Source: Flaveria trinervia
Lineage: Eukaryota; Streptophyta; Magnoliopsida; Asterales; Asteraceae
Assembly: GCA_025506515.1 (NCBI GenBank)
Contig: JACCIX010000473.1
Location: 62,001-126,000 of the forward strand
Direction of reading: 5' to 3'
Length of the DNA: 64,000 nucleotides
In this document: piece by piece, positions 1 to 13,319 of the stretch
How the letters are laid out: each line of letters opens with the position of its first letter
Numbering within the stretch: position 1 is the first letter of the stretch
Made by a program: the position numbers and the translations under genes
The notes under the pieces: model-generated
Databases searched by the model: none
Told to the model about the DNA's origin: nothing
The model's input: the letters and a program-made list of their open reading frames with translations, nothing else

Positions 1-1252
1 GATGAAGGCATGAGGGTGTCAACTCTTCATTTATATGGCTAATCTGATTGTAATCATCCAGGTAGTGATTTGTCTATATTAACCACTGAGTTAATGAATC
101 TCTAATTAACCCCCAAAGTAGTAACCACTAGAGTATCTACTATCTACTTTCCTATTATTTACAAAGTTAACGAGTGCTTACATCTGGGATCTGGGTCGAA
201 TCAGATCCATGTTCAATATGCTTTCAAAGGTTTATTTGGTTTCCTAGTTTGGAGTTAGAGCATTCACAGTAGGTTCCTCATATTATCGTGAGTGTGTTTC
301 CTATATTATAGGAAATAGTTATAAGTGGTTGTGAGTGGAGAAAAGAGAAAATGTAATTGTTTATCTACATATTTGGGGAAACACTATTCAACCCAATGAA
401 CTTTAATAGTTTTGAAAGTGGTTATGAGTGTAGGAGAGAGAAATGTAATGATAAAGATATAAGAAAGTATCATTTAATTTAAAAGGATAGATAGTGATTT
501 TTAGTGTAATTATAAGGACGAGAACGGGGACCTATTGTGAATGCTCTTTTGAAGTTTTCCTATGTTAGAATTGTTTTAGCTTTATTCATTACTTTGAAAT
601 GAAGCTTAGGGTCATGATGCATTGCAGTCTATAAGTAATTAACTAGTGAAAATTATACCATTAGGATAATAGCTTGAAGAACCTTATATAAATCTTTTCT
701 AGTGGTCCACTAGGCATGCTAAAGCCTACAAGTAGCAAAACAGGCGGGGCGGGGCAGGGTAGTTGGGTAACAGGTAAAAAACGGGTAACTTTCTACTCCC
801 CCATCACTTCTTTTCCCTCCAATTTATTTTATCATGTATAAAGTATGAATACAAAAACTATACCATTAGGATATAATAATTTGAACTTTTTTTTGATAAA
901 ATGATATATTGATAGTAATAATCCGGATGCACTTTGAATTCAATTTTTTCATTTTTTAGCAATTTACTTAGACTGCCTGTTTTACCTATTGAACAAAAGT
1001 ACAACTAAAAAAAATCAACAAATTTCTGTGTAAATGGTTTGAAATAAATAACCACCTCTACAAAGGCACATCATACCCTGAAAAATAATTTGTAGTGTTT
1101 TGTAATGAAGAAAATTGAAATCTTGTTATATAATTGCTTCCCATTTTGGTATATTGAGTTGCACTCGAACCAGACTCTTAGACTTTGGCAAAATTGTCTC
1201 CTCATGCATCAAGCTATCACATGTATTTGTTTATTTCTTGAAGCCATAATCA
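1..1252. other. 5' flank or first intron of the CIA30 gene
   Basis: No convincing exon is seen here. Apart from the MITE at 258-546, a short direct repeat (ATACCATTAGGATA) occurs near 655 and 857, and a small GC-rich patch lies at about 742-785. This stretch is either promoter or part of a first intron, depending on the true start of the downstream gene. Confidence 0.4.
258..546. mobile_element. Tourist-like MITE (family shared with 14072-14279)
   Basis: The two ends are inverted copies: the left end reads GAGCATTCACAGTAGG and the reverse complement of the right end reads GAGCATTCACAATAGG. The flanks are TTA on the left and TTT on the right, so the 3-bp target duplication is imperfect here. 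The interior is AT-rich and non-coding. A second, shorter member at 14072-14279 has a perfect TTA duplication, which supports a PIF/Harbinger (Tourist) assignment. Confidence 0.65.
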
Positions 1253-4200
1253 ATGCTGCAAAATGATGATTTGCAGACTGTTTCATCTTCAGCTGGTACA
1301 AGATTTTATAGGAGTAGGGTGTCACCTGCTGGACTTTCTAATCCATTTCTAAACGTAAATGATAAAATTACCATCATCACACGTCAACGACATTCCTATG
1401 ATTTGAGAACGTACAAACGCACAGAATTAAAGAATCAAGGTTGGGACTTTGGCCGATTTGTGAAGACATTGTTCTTCTTTAACGGACCTCCATCACCTCT
1501 TAAGGTTGGACTGCCCATATTTTTATACATTTTCCTTTCCTTTTAATATCTTCCTTACTTTTCGTTTCCTTTTGTTTCACAGATCTTTGAAAGCCTATTT
1601 TCAAATCCTCCGTCTACTGAACCTGAAACCAGCAAGTCTATGGGTGCTTCTGGAATAGTTTTAGTGGCTGGTGCCACTGGTGGTGTTGGGAGGAGAGTGG
1701 TGGATGTCTTGCAAAAGAAAGGGTTGTCCGTTAGAGTATTAGTATGTTGCTTATATATGATCTATATATGAATTGATGTTGTTTCTTCTTTTGTTATGAA
1801 TATATATCATGCTTCTTATAGGTCAGAAATGAAGAGAAAGCAAGAAAAATGCTAGGTCCAGATGTTGACTTGGTCAGTTGAAATATTTCATTATTTTGCA
1901 GTGCTTCCACAAAATTCATTACAGGGTGGCAAATTGGGTGGGTATCTTTTAGTAGGAAACTAATGTTCGGGCTGGGTCAATATTGACCCGCAATTCTTTT
2001 CATCTAAATATTTAATCTTAGAAATAGAACATAACCCAGATTAACTTATTTGTACATAAATTGGTTAAGATTTCCAAATCTAGTTATGAACTCTTATTTT
2101 TATTTTCTTCCATCAATCTCTTTCAGGTTGTTGGAGATATCACTAAAGCAAGCACTTTACTTCCTGATTACTTTAAGGGAGTTAAGAAAGTGATTAATGC
2201 AGTTTCAGTCATTGTCGGTCCAAAAGAAGGAGATACTCCTGATCGGGCCAAATACAGTCAAGTATTTTTCCGACATTTGCTTACTTTGATTGAATATTTG
2301 GGTTAATGATACACACTGATGACCAGATTGTGTAATTTGCAGGGGATCAAGTTCTTTGAACCAGAGGTGAAGAGCTCTTTGCTTCTAACAACAAATCTTT
2401 GGAGTTGGATTATTGTTTCTTTAGGGAGCTTGAATTCACATTCATCTGATCAAATATTTTCTGATTGATGCAAGCAGATAAAGGGCGATTTACCTGAAAT
2501 GGTGGAATATATTGGAATGCAAAATCTGATAAGGGCCTTAAAAGAAAGTCTTGGACTTAAAAGTGGAAAATTAGTCTTTGGATTTGAAGGTATTATGCAA
2601 GTGTGATATTTGCCAAATAGCTTTCCTTAATATCTAGAACAATGTGTTATATCTCTTACACTAAACTTTTTGTACTACTTTTGGGTAGTGCATAATAATA
2701 GCTTGTTTGACCATAAAGTGTCAAAGCAATTATCCTCAATGATTTGTTTCTTGAGGGTAATATTTCTTTTCTCCAGATGGTTCATCCAGAGACCTGCCTT
2801 GGGGCCCACTAGATGATGTTGTGATGGGAGGAGTTAGTGAAAGTCAGTTCCAAATAGTTGCCAATGGTGGTGAAACCGGTGGACCGACAGGTCTTTTTAC
2901 AGGTTTGTTAGCGAAATTATACTTTTTGTGACCTCAAACTGCAGCTATTTAATATCAGGTTATTTCATTTTCATCGACTTATTGATCATCTTTCACAACC
3001 ATAGTACTTATTGTTCATGAATGTTTCAACTTTGGTTACACCCATAAAACCCTCAAACTGAAAAAAAAAATTGATTTTAGTTGATCTGTACTTGTTGGCA
3101 TGTTGCGTGGTCTGTGGGTGAAAAGTTCATCTTTCTTCATCTAATTACCTGTTGTGCAGGTACTGTTTCTACCACAAACAATGGAGGTTTTACCAGTATC
3201 AGGACAAAGGTGACATATTTCCCACATCACAGTCATAATGAATTAAATGAATTTTATCATGGTTTCTTTTAAACCTTTCTTTGTTTCTAGAACTTTGATG
3301 TTGCAGAAAATCTGTCTGCATATGATGGTTTGGAGTTGCGCCTTAAAGGAGATGGGCGGCGGTATAAGCTTATTGTTCGCACTAGTCGTGATTGGGATAC
3401 TGTGGGTTATACTGTAGGTTTTGACACCATCAAAGACCAATGGCAATCAGTAAGTGCTCACTTTGACCCCAACCACTCATGTTTCTATTGCTTAATCTTT
3501 TGCTTCTTTTGGTAATTCATCTGTGTAAATAATTGAAAATTTATAATATCAGGTACGATTACCGTTTTCTTCTTTAAGACCGATATTCCGGGCAAAAACA
3601 GTAGCAGATGCTCCGCCCTTTGACCCGAGTCAGATCATATCACTGCAGGCATGCTTCCATAACTAGTCATCCATGTTTCATTTTTATGTCTGATGATCTT
3701 TTTGATCCATATCAGTATCATCTTATTTTGCCAAAAAAGGTTTTTTTTTCTATGTTTTTGCTTATTCATTCTTTCCCAAAAACATGTGAAATTAAAACCC
3801 TTCCAGATAATGTTCAGCAAATTCGAATATGATGGCAAGTTGAATCCAACATTTGTAGAAGGGCCATTCCAGCTTCCGGTATCAAGCATACGCGCGTATA
3901 TAGCAGAACCCATCCTTCCAAGGTATAACTGCATTTAACTTTTATGATGTTTGGATTGAATAGACGATTAGTTACTAACCCTGGGCGGGCGGTTGTTTGA
4001 TGGTTGCACAGATTCGTGCACGTGGGTTCAGCTGGTGTTACTAGACCTGAAAGACCTGGACTTGATCTAAGTAAACAACCTCCGGCTGTCAGATTGAACA
4101 AAGAGCTGGGATCTATTCTAACATACAAGTTGAAGGTATGATCTATTAATGTCAAGTATTCACATATACAGGTTTTCTTTGTGAAAAGTGAGTATTTGTT

Positions 4201-5003
4201 TAGAACCTTTACTAGAAACCAACAAATAACCCATGATTGTTAACATGGATGGTTGGTTGATTTGTCCACAGGGGGAGGATTTGATAAGGGAAAGTGGGAT
4301 TCCATATACGATAGTTAGGCCTTGTGCACTAACAGAGGAACCTGCGGGAGCAGATCTTATATTTGATCAAGGAGACAATATCACTGTATCTTTCTATAAA
4401 CTCTCTCTTATATGTGTGTGTATACTCCGGACCTTTTAAAACAATAGTTTTCTTGGTATATCCGTTGATGGATTATGCAGGGAAAGATATCGAGAGAAGA
4501 GGTTGCTAAAATCTGTGTTGCTGCTCTTGAAAGTCCGTATGCATGTGACAAGACCTTTGAGGTTATATATCCTCCATCATCTTCAATTCTCATCCTATTT
4601 GACTTTTGTGGTCAAACATGCCATTTTCGAACTCCAATGTTAACTTGATTTTAGCATTACCTCAAGGTTAAAAACTTTTCTTACTGGCTGTGTTTTTGAA
4701 AAATTCAACTTGGCACCTTTCTTCTTCTCTAATTCTCAGTAAACTCATATCATTTTTGGATCCGAAACATGCTAACTTTTACCAAAAGTCAAAAAGGATG
4801 ACATGTTATGTGTTTTCATGTGTCAAAACCTCATATTATTCTGTAATTGGCTGCAGGTCAAATGTGTGCTTCCATTTAGTGAGCAATACACAGTAGATCC
4901 CGAAAACCCTCCACCTGAGAAAGACTACAATGAGTACTTCAAGACTTTAAAAGAAGGCATTACCGGGAAAGAATACTTGGAAAAAACATATGCTGCGGTC
5001 TAA
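1253..5003 (+). CDS. NAD(P)-binding Rossmann / CIA30-domain chloroplast protein (At4g18810-like)
   Basis: Fifteen exons are read, all frame-consistent: 1277-1504, 1583-1741, 1822-1872, 2127-2261, 2343-2366, 2478-2589, 2777-2902, 3160-3209, 3291-3449, 3553-3648, 3807-3922, 4012-4135, 4272-4385, 4481-4561, 4857-5003. They encode about 573 residues. A Rossmann nucleotide-binding motif (GATGGVGRR) lies in exon 2. A CIA30-type domain follows, marked by DDVVMGGVSES and the GGFTS region, and the chain then returns to the second half of the Rossmann fold. This split arrangement is that of At4g18810 and the photosystem II factor HCF173. By family I infer a plastid assembly or RNA-related role. The 5' end is uncertain: either ATG 1253 starts translation, or TTGCAG at 1271-1276 is a splice acceptor and the transit-peptide exon lies upstream of the window. 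The intron after 3648 has a GC donor. Confidence 0.9.
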
Positions 5004-7440
5004 AAGACGCCGTCTAATAGATGATACTGTATTTATCCCTACTCTGCATACACCATATACAAAGGAATACCTACATTGATGCTCTACGTTACCCTGTTAA
5101 TTTCCGGGTGAAAGTATTGAGTTCTGTATCATAAAGTTTTAGAGCTTAACACGCGTAATGTTTCGATAAATGTGTGTTTCTAATCTACTAAACAAATATT
5201 TATTTAAGTTTGCCCGCGATCCTTGATCTATGCTCCTTACCTGTTCGTGTTGATATCGATCAAAGTTAATGGACTCATCAATCTATTAATATAGGATGAC
5301 TGGGGTTGTCTCCACAAGAATGTGTGTTATACCTTTAGTTTATAAACAGAAAAGTAAAGTGAATATTGGTAAATTGTTTGACTTTAGAAAGATTGATTCT
5401 TTTGTGAGCAAAGCACAAAGGATCAAGTTTTTATGCATGAGGGATGAGTAGGATCTCTTTGAATTGGGTTCCAGCAAAAGTTGCATGCAAGTTACATATT
5501 GTGAAATATGTAATAATTATAATAATATAAACAAGTGATATGTAATGCCAAATATATATTGTATTCTATGATTGTCAACAAGCATGTTAGGAAGACTAAA
5601 AGCAATCACAAATAAATAGACACAAGCCTCACAGTTGATCCTACAACTGGTGTTTATTGTTCTATTAGTTAGATATCTATATATGACTTTAAATTAATAA
5701 AAAAATAATAAAACTTCACCGACCTTTAATTTTAAGTATATATAAAAGCAAAACACAAATTTTATAAACCTGTATAAAGCTTTTACATTAATGAATCTTG
5801 GTTAACTCTATAGAAAAATATTTCTAATAAAAGATATTTGTAAAAGCATAGTCACAAGAATGTGTAATTTATGCAGACAAATATATGATATCCGAATCTT
5901 TAGTAGCTCTAACACATCTTTCGTATATTGTTAACTAATTATACAAGATAAATTGCTCAAAAGATTTTTCTTTTTCTATAGTCTTTTTTCTTCGCACAAA
6001 AGCTAAAAATCTAGTTTTTACCAAACAAAACAACAAGAAACTTAGTAAGCGAAAAAACTTTACATGACTAGATGAGTAGATTTCTTTCAAATGTCTTAAA
6101 CCAACTGTATCACAACTGAGTGTTTATATCCCATGGTTACATAAACAAAATAAAATGTCTCATTTGTTGGTGAGCTAATACTCCACTCTAGCTCAGCCGC
6201 ACCACATGAGGTGAGTCACTAAAAAGCAAGCTATTGCAATGAGCGACTATAATAGTATGAAGCTAGGGAGCAATACTGTTGATAAACTAGAAGGTGTAGA
6301 TAGTTGATAAGATAGAAGAAGTTGTTAACCAAATGATACGATTAGTATAAGAAACTTGAAATGACAAGCCTGAGCATTTGGCAAGAGAGTGATTAGTGTA
6401 AACAATGTTCTAAAAGATGGAATTACTCTTTCCGACTAGTATTCGCGGAATCACAGAGTACTCCATACAAAACAAACAAGTCTTAGTAATGAGACGCCCG
6501 TGCAAGGACCTCAATTCTCGTTTGGAGGTCGAACCAAGGACCTTTGGAAGTCGAGGCTAGCTTGTTCTCATGGGCAACAAAAACAGTGTCATGAGGGAGG
6601 AGTTCATTGGCCTTATAATAGCATTGACTTCTTTTTATGTTCAGGTCACATGAAGAGGCCCATCCAAGATCGTGTTGCTCCTTTATAAAAACAACATACG
6701 CTATTAATGGCTAAACGCCACTCTCTTATGAGTTATTCCAATTTGCTCATGATGTTGTGTTGCGAGGAAAAAATAAACAAGAGGTCCATCTCAACCATAG
6801 GAAAAAGACTTGCAACAAAATGATGACAGAGAATTGTAACTTATTTTTGTTCCTAGTTGTCTTTTATAAGTCTAGAAAGTTAAATCCTTAAAATTAAAAT
6901 AGACCGATAAACAATATTTTCACATGAGCCACCTCTTTACTAATTGTTATAGCCAGTATTTTATTATGAAAGTACCCGAGATTGAAATTCTAGGTTATTG
7001 GATTATTCAAACAAGTCGTGCTTTATTGTTTAATGCTCTAAAGTTAATACATTTATAACTCAATAAAAACAATAAAACTCAATCATAAATTTTTAGATAT
7101 TCAATCTTATGTTAATTAAGTACTTATTAAGTATTCAAAAGTAGAACTAAAAAACTTTTCTAAAAGTTCATCCATACTTCTTCTCTTAGTATGTATCAAA
7201 CACAAGATTATAATCAAAAGATTGATTGTATTAGCTTAATGAACTAGAGTTTGAAGATATTAAAGAACATAGAGAATCAAGAACCCAAAATCAGACAAAT
7301 TAATTAGGCATGGGCATCCATCCCCTGTTTCTTCACGAAATCTCATGATTATAATCGATGAATCTTGAATCGATGATGATGATGATGACAACACCCCCCC
7401 ATACTTGCTTCTTCTATCTCTATATATAGATTCCGTATAA
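5004..7440. other. Intergenic, AT-rich
   Basis: This stretch covers the 3'UTR of the CIA30 gene and the upstream region of the hydrolase gene. No exon, RNA gene or terminal-repeat element is recognised. A 62-codon open frame at 6500-6688 has no family features. GAT repeats at about 7371-7388 and a TATATATA at 7421-7428 precede the next start codon. Confidence 0.5.
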
Positions 7441-10400
7441 ATGGCATCATCTTTGCTTCATTACACTACACCTGCACCTACATCTACGGTTATTAACCTT
7501 CGAAGAAACGCTAATTTAGGGTCTAATTCGAACCCGAATTCGAATCCGAACCCGAATTCCTCTTCGTCCTCTTCGTGTTCACACGGGTTTTCTTGGGCTT
7601 TCTCCAACTGTTTTGGTAATTCCTCTGGTGTTTGATTGATGATTTCAAATGGGGTTTTTCTTTTTCGCTTTTGTTGTCATACTTTTGTTGCTCAAAAGGA
7701 AAGATGTTGCGAATCTTTTCGTGGGGATTGTTAAGGGTATTCGACTTTTTGTTAGATTTGTGTTGGATTTATGTTTTTTCCCAAATAGTTTGATTGATTA
7801 TCTTGTTAATGTGTCAATCAATCGATGGTGAATGTGAATCATCTCACAGCTTTAATTGATGACTTTTGAGAGATGATTTGGGAAATTCTTGTATTCAAAT
7901 CCTATGTGATGTGTTTATGTTTGCCCCAATTCATAGGAGAAAACATTAGTTCATAGATGGAATTGATAGGTGAAGGTGTAACATGATCAACACATAACAC
8001 ATCGTATGATTTCAGTTGAAAAAGAGATTATATCAGTAATATTTGAGTTTTCTGTAACTTGGTTCTTGATTGTAATTGTGGGTTTGAATTTCTGTAGGCT
8101 TAAACGGCATTTGGAAACATCAAAGCCTTAGAGCTCAAGCTATGAGCACAGCTCAAACTAAGGGGAGTTTTACATCACCAAGGTGTGCAAATGGGGTGAA
8201 AGATGAAGAACCAGATCATCTTCTTGTTCTTGTTCATGGTATCTATGCAAGGTAATGTACAAACGTTATCTTGAATCATCAAAATTCATTTGCTTGTTGT
8301 AATAGGTCGTATGTCAATCATCTTACTTGTAACTCATAGCGAGTTTTTATAACGGTAGCTATCTAAATCTTTAAATAATATGATTTTAGGAGGCTTTATA
8401 CATAGAAATAAGAATTTAGACTTTGGATGCCTTTTAAAGTGTTCTGCCCGTTTTACTTTTTGCTAAAGTTTTTTGATTTGAGCAGTTTGAGTAAAAAAAC
8501 AAGACAGAAATTGACCCTTTCGTAAGTAAATAGGTCAAAAGTCACAACGGCCACCTTTATGTTTCCTATAAGACTTTTTTACTCATAACACATTAAAACA
8601 GTTCCAGTTCTTGCCAATGCAGTATCGTATTAGTGGTATGGCTCTTCTAGACAAGGTCTAAGTACTAGTATTTGATTATTCATAGCCATACCCAGTATAT
8701 CCTGTCCATAGTAGGGCTATCGACAGGGTCTGGGGAGTGTAGAATGTAGACAAGTCTTACCTCTATCCCAGAGGATAGAAAGGCTGTTTCGGTGAGACCC
8801 TCGGCTCTAGCGCTCACAATAGGATCAAAAGACCCGTAGAACGCGAATTTGATTATTGTCTTTTGGAATTTGTTACAACTTGGGGAGTAGTTTAGTTTTC
8901 TTGTATAATACTTTTCCTACAAGTATCAGGATTTAGTATAGTATCTAAGGGTCATTGGGATTGTAGCTTCCTTTATGCTGAATTTGGTAAAGTGATTTGA
9001 TATCATTGGGAGAGTTTTTTTCTCTCTCGAAAGTTAAGCGGACCATGGGAGAGTTGGTCTATCTCTTGAAAATAGATTAGTATTTTTCTTTATTCGGTTT
9101 CATTAAATACATTGGTTGTGTTTGTTCCGTTTGTTTGAGCTATCATTGTTACGTATAAGTTACATGTAATCCGGATTCTGGACCTGCCACCTTTTGGTCC
9201 AGTGATACTGCGTGTACTTTGGGATATTGATATACATATAGTATTGTAAAAAAGATGATTTTGAATCTAACGTGGGCTGTTAAACAAGATATTGTGTGTT
9301 AGCTTTTGGTTTCATGTTTTTGTATTGACATGAATAGTACTGTCAATCACTGTATGCAGTCCCAGTGACTGGAGATACGTAGAATCAGAGCTCAAAAGAC
9401 GGTTGGGGAGAAACTTTTTCCTATACGGTATGACTTCCAATACTCATTTCTTTCAGTTATGATCACCACTTGTTTATTTCCTTCTTTTCTTTTGAAGAAT
9501 TACACATAGTAGTAATATTCTGAACAAAAAGGGAAACACAACAACTGAGAGTTTATCTTCAATCGTGTTTATCGTTTTGTTTTAATCTTAAAAGTATGAG
9601 GTAGTAATGTTGGTTGGTAGTCTACCCAACGCATAGTTGAAATTGCTATAACAATAAACTGCTTAGCTAGTTACTAATATGAAAAATTCACCTCATTTCT
9701 TATTTGGCCGTTGGGCTTCGAAAATTATCACTAATGTCATTCTTTTGAAAATTGATTTTTAGGTAATTTTGGTGGATGGCATGGCAAATGTTTTTAAATC
9801 TATAATGTTCTTCAAAGTTTGATGGCTTTAGTAATAATTTTTAAAACTCATGTAACCAAACTAGAAATGAGGTAAAAGTGCATTATATATATATGTTAAG
9901 TTTTATCCCATTAGTGGTTTGATATTTAACATGCGTGCAGCAAGTTCTTCTAACACCTATTCTAAAACCTTTGCTGGAATTGACGGGGCTGGAAAACGGT
10001 TAGCGGATGAAGTAAGTATCCAAATATGTGTGATGGCAAATCTTTGTCACGATCTTATTGTATTATGTATCATGTAGGATTCTTGGTCATGAACAAGAAA
10101 GTTCCAAGAAAAGATTTTATTTGCACCACAAGTCTAGCATACAGTAGTATGCATCTAGGCATCCATACCATCTATCAAACGGTTTTATATAACTTCTATT
10201 TACCCAACTTTTTGCAATTGGGCACTTTTCAACACTTCCCATTGATGTCATCTTCAGTAACTTAACATAACACCCATCCCAAATATAGGGCGTAAGTCGA
10301 CATAGCCCGAGAAAGCTCGAGCTAGCTAATTTAACTTGATTAAAGTCGAGGTTGGCTCTTGAGTAAATTTAGAGGATTGAGATTGGCTTAGGCTCAACTC

Positions 10401-12781
10401 ATTTGTTATACATATGTTTCATTACTATATCTATAATCTATATATATATAGGTCAAATGAGAACTACTATTTTTTGTGAGAACTCTGTTGTCACAGTTCT
10501 CACAAAATTATAAGTTGTCATTTATTTTGTATGAGAACTGATGTAAAAAAGAGTTCTCAGAGTTCTCAAGATAACACTTCCAAATCAACCTTTTTCTTCA
10601 CTCATATACTCACCTCACTCAATATGTAATTAGTTATAATTCATAATTATAGTTGTTATTCTATATTTGTTGTAACTTTACTTTAATTACTTCTTCTATG
10701 TAATTATATATTATATTACATATACATTATTATATGTAGCTAAATAACAGGCTGGTGTAAGTTTGCCAACCTAATCAAGCTCAATATATGAAGCTCGAGC
10801 TCGAGCTCATTTGTTAAACAACTTCCAAGTTGGGTTCAAGCTAGGCTCGAGCTTGTTTTAGCTTGGCTTTGTCAGGGCTTTTAACAACTTGGCTTGAGTT
10901 GCTCTGCTCACTTACACTTACTCAAATACACATACACACATGTATCCACATGATCATGTACGCCTACATCTGTCTGCTGCACACCCTCATCCTTCCCGCC
11001 CCCTCTCTGCCAGGGAACTACATACGGAGTCTTCAGTTGTCTTTACTTGTAAATAGACATATACATACAGAGATAGCACTGGAGAGAGAGGGTTTTAATT
11101 GACATTGTTTAATCATACATACAGGTGAAGCAAGTTGTGAAGAGTAGAGAGGGCCTTAAGAGGATATCATTTTTAGCCCATTCACTTGGTGGTCTGATTG
11201 CAAGATATGCAGTTGGTGTTCTTTACACCCGTATTGATGATAAAGCAGCTGGTCAGATTGCCGGGTTGGAGGCTATTAGTTTTATAACCTTAGCAACACC
11301 GCATCTTGGAGTTAGAGGGAACAAGCAGGTTTTGTTTTCTTCTCACTCGAATTTAGTTCAATCCATTGTAACACTGCAAATTTATTAAATAATGATCTCA
11401 TTACAAAGCTCGTGTGTGTGTGTATTGTAATGATTATGAAGTGATGTTTAATAAGGTTTCTTCATGATTCAGCTTCCATTTCTTCTGGGTGTTCCCATGT
11501 TGGAAAAAATTGCTGCTCCAATGGCTCCCATCTTTGTTGGACGAACGGGTAGTCAGCTGTTTCTCACCGATGGTAAACCCGACAGACCTCCTTTGCTTTT
11601 GAGAATGACAACAGATTGTGAAGAAGCCTATTTTATGTAAGACTAAGAAACTAAATGAGCATGTAAATCTTCATCCTCAACAGATCAATCACCACAGAAG
11701 AAAATAATAAAATGCTTATTTATTATCTTCTTGTATTGCAGATCTGCTCTCGGTGCATTCAAATATCGTATATTGTATGCCAATGTCTCCTATGATCGTA
11801 TCCTACCTGGATTTAATTTGTTGCTCTCCATGTTTATGTTTTTGTTTTCGTTTCAACTTAGCATTTAGATATGGTTGGTCGTCGTACATCCTCAATCAGA
11901 AGGGAGTGTGAACTCGTTAAGGTACAATACTATAATTTACCCAAAATATGTGTGTATAGGGGCATGTTCATACAGAAGTCGCATGAGCACTTATACTTGG
12001 TGCTTTAAACATATAGTGGGAGAGAAAGAGAGGCGGTTATGTGGTTACATAATCACATTATGTTTCTCAGTTAAAACAATTGCTGCAAGTGTTTATACGA
12101 ATCTCGCAGTTCTCTGCTTAAATTCATACTGTATTGAACGGTTTTCTCTTTCTCTATATATGTGTGTATATATTGTTTGGTATCAATATGAATATAATTA
12201 TGATGCTTAATTGGCAGCCCCCTTTCAAATCGTTGGATGGTTACAAACACGTTGTAGATGTGGAGTACTGCCCGGCCATACCATCCACGGGCTCCAGCTT
12301 TCCTCCAGAAGCAGCAAGAGCAAAAGAAGCAGCCCAAAATGTACCAACTACCCAAAATACCCTCGAATATCACGAAATCATGGAAGGTAGTGAGTGAACC
12401 AAGGCTCTATGACTCGTAAACGTTATAGTTTAAGTTGTCTTGTTGCTAAACAAGCCTCCGTTTGTTGTTGGTTATAGAGGAAATGATTCGTGGGCTACAA
12501 CAGTTGGGATGGAAAAAAGTTGATGTCAGTTTTCACAACTCGTTTTGGCCATTCTTCGCTCATAACAACATTCATGTATAGTTTCTTTATGCGGGTTCTA
12601 TGTCTTTTTTTCTTTTTGTGTGCCAAAGAACGAATTTTTAACCTTGAATTTGCGCCATTTTCAGGTTAAAGATGAATGGTTCCATAAAGCTGGAGCTGGA
12701 GTAGTTGCTCATGTTGCTGACACCATTAATCAGCAAGAAAAGCAACACCATAATTCTTCACTCATCTCTGCTAGTTTGTAG
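7441..12781 (+). CDS. DUF676 putative serine esterase, alpha/beta hydrolase (At4g25770-like)
   Basis: Eleven exons keep one frame of 442 codons: 7441-7615, 8098-8251, 9360-9427, 9941-10011, 11125-11328, 11473-11636, 11742-11797, 11869-11921, 12218-12386, 12478-12575, 12665-12781. An Asn/Ser-rich leader of about 60 residues is followed by the hydrolase fold. The oxyanion-side strand reads LVLVHG near residue 105. The nucleophile elbow is AHSLGG, with Ser176 as catalytic serine. The family is annotated as putative lipase or serine esterase. The natural substrate is not known from sequence. The long introns 2 and 4 carry repeats. ATG 7441 is chosen because the frame opens there and joins the conserved second exon in frame, although a TATA-like box sits only 12 bp upstream. 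Confidence 0.92.
8633..8815 (+). repeat. SINE-like short repeat in intron 2 of the DUF676 gene
   Basis: The stretch containing 'gggtctggggag', 'cttacctctatccc' and 'aggctgtttc...gagaccctcggctc' resembles, from memory, a short interspersed repeat common in eudicot introns. It lies about 380 bp into the intron and has no coding potential. No target duplication was identified. Family assignment is from recognition only. Confidence 0.45.
10290..10920. repeat. GAGCTC-rich transposon remnant in intron 4, probably interrupted
   Basis: Two blocks rich in 'agctcgagct' (about 10297-10395 and 10770-10870) look like halves of one element. Between them, 10440-10740 holds a TATA run, 'ggtcaaatgagaac' and several copies of GAGAACT/AGTTCTC in both orientations, which is probably a second insertion. 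The boundaries are approximate. Confidence 0.4.
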
Positions 12782-13319
12782 TTATGGTATGTGCTTCAAA
12801 TGATCACAGACTTGGACCATTATACTGACCACATTTATGCATATATGTATGTATCATGTATACACATATACGAGAACACGTATGTATATGCGCGCACACA
12901 TGAACGGATTGCGCCTGGCAACTTAAGTAAGTAATTAAATAAAGCTATAGGTTTGATCTTGGGTAAAACACGTTTGATGTTTGTTTGTTGTGCGTTTGTT
13001 TGTATAAATGTAGAGAAAATAATTTAAAGGGATATGTTTTAATATTTTTGGCTATGAAATTTGGGTGTTTGGTATGAAAATGATGGGTTTTCGAGAGCAG
13101 TTTGTTTATAGGATAGATGTAAAGTTTGTCATTGAATGGGAATGAACCTTTCTTACAACGTAAGCACCCAACAACCATGTAGTTTTCTTGAACATCAACA
13201 CCAACTCTGGCTCTTATAGAAATTGGACTTAATAACACGGCTGGTTCCTGTGGTTAGATCTGATTTCACTTTTGGTTTTTAACTTTTTAAAATTACAAGG
13301 TTGGTCTAAAATTTTGCGC
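12782..13319. other. 3' flank of the DUF676 gene
   Basis: Probable 3'UTR and downstream sequence with TATG/CACA simple repeats at 12838-12900. Open frames here on the minus strand are AT-rich and have no family features. Confidence 0.4.

Noticed and set aside
6500..6688. 62-codon ORF in the 5.0-7.4 kb gap
   Set aside because: No homology is recognised, there is no splice context, and the length is within chance expectation.
8705..8815. tRNA or other RNA gene in the DUF676 intron
   Set aside because: No cloverleaf could be folded. The sequence resembles a dispersed SINE-like repeat.
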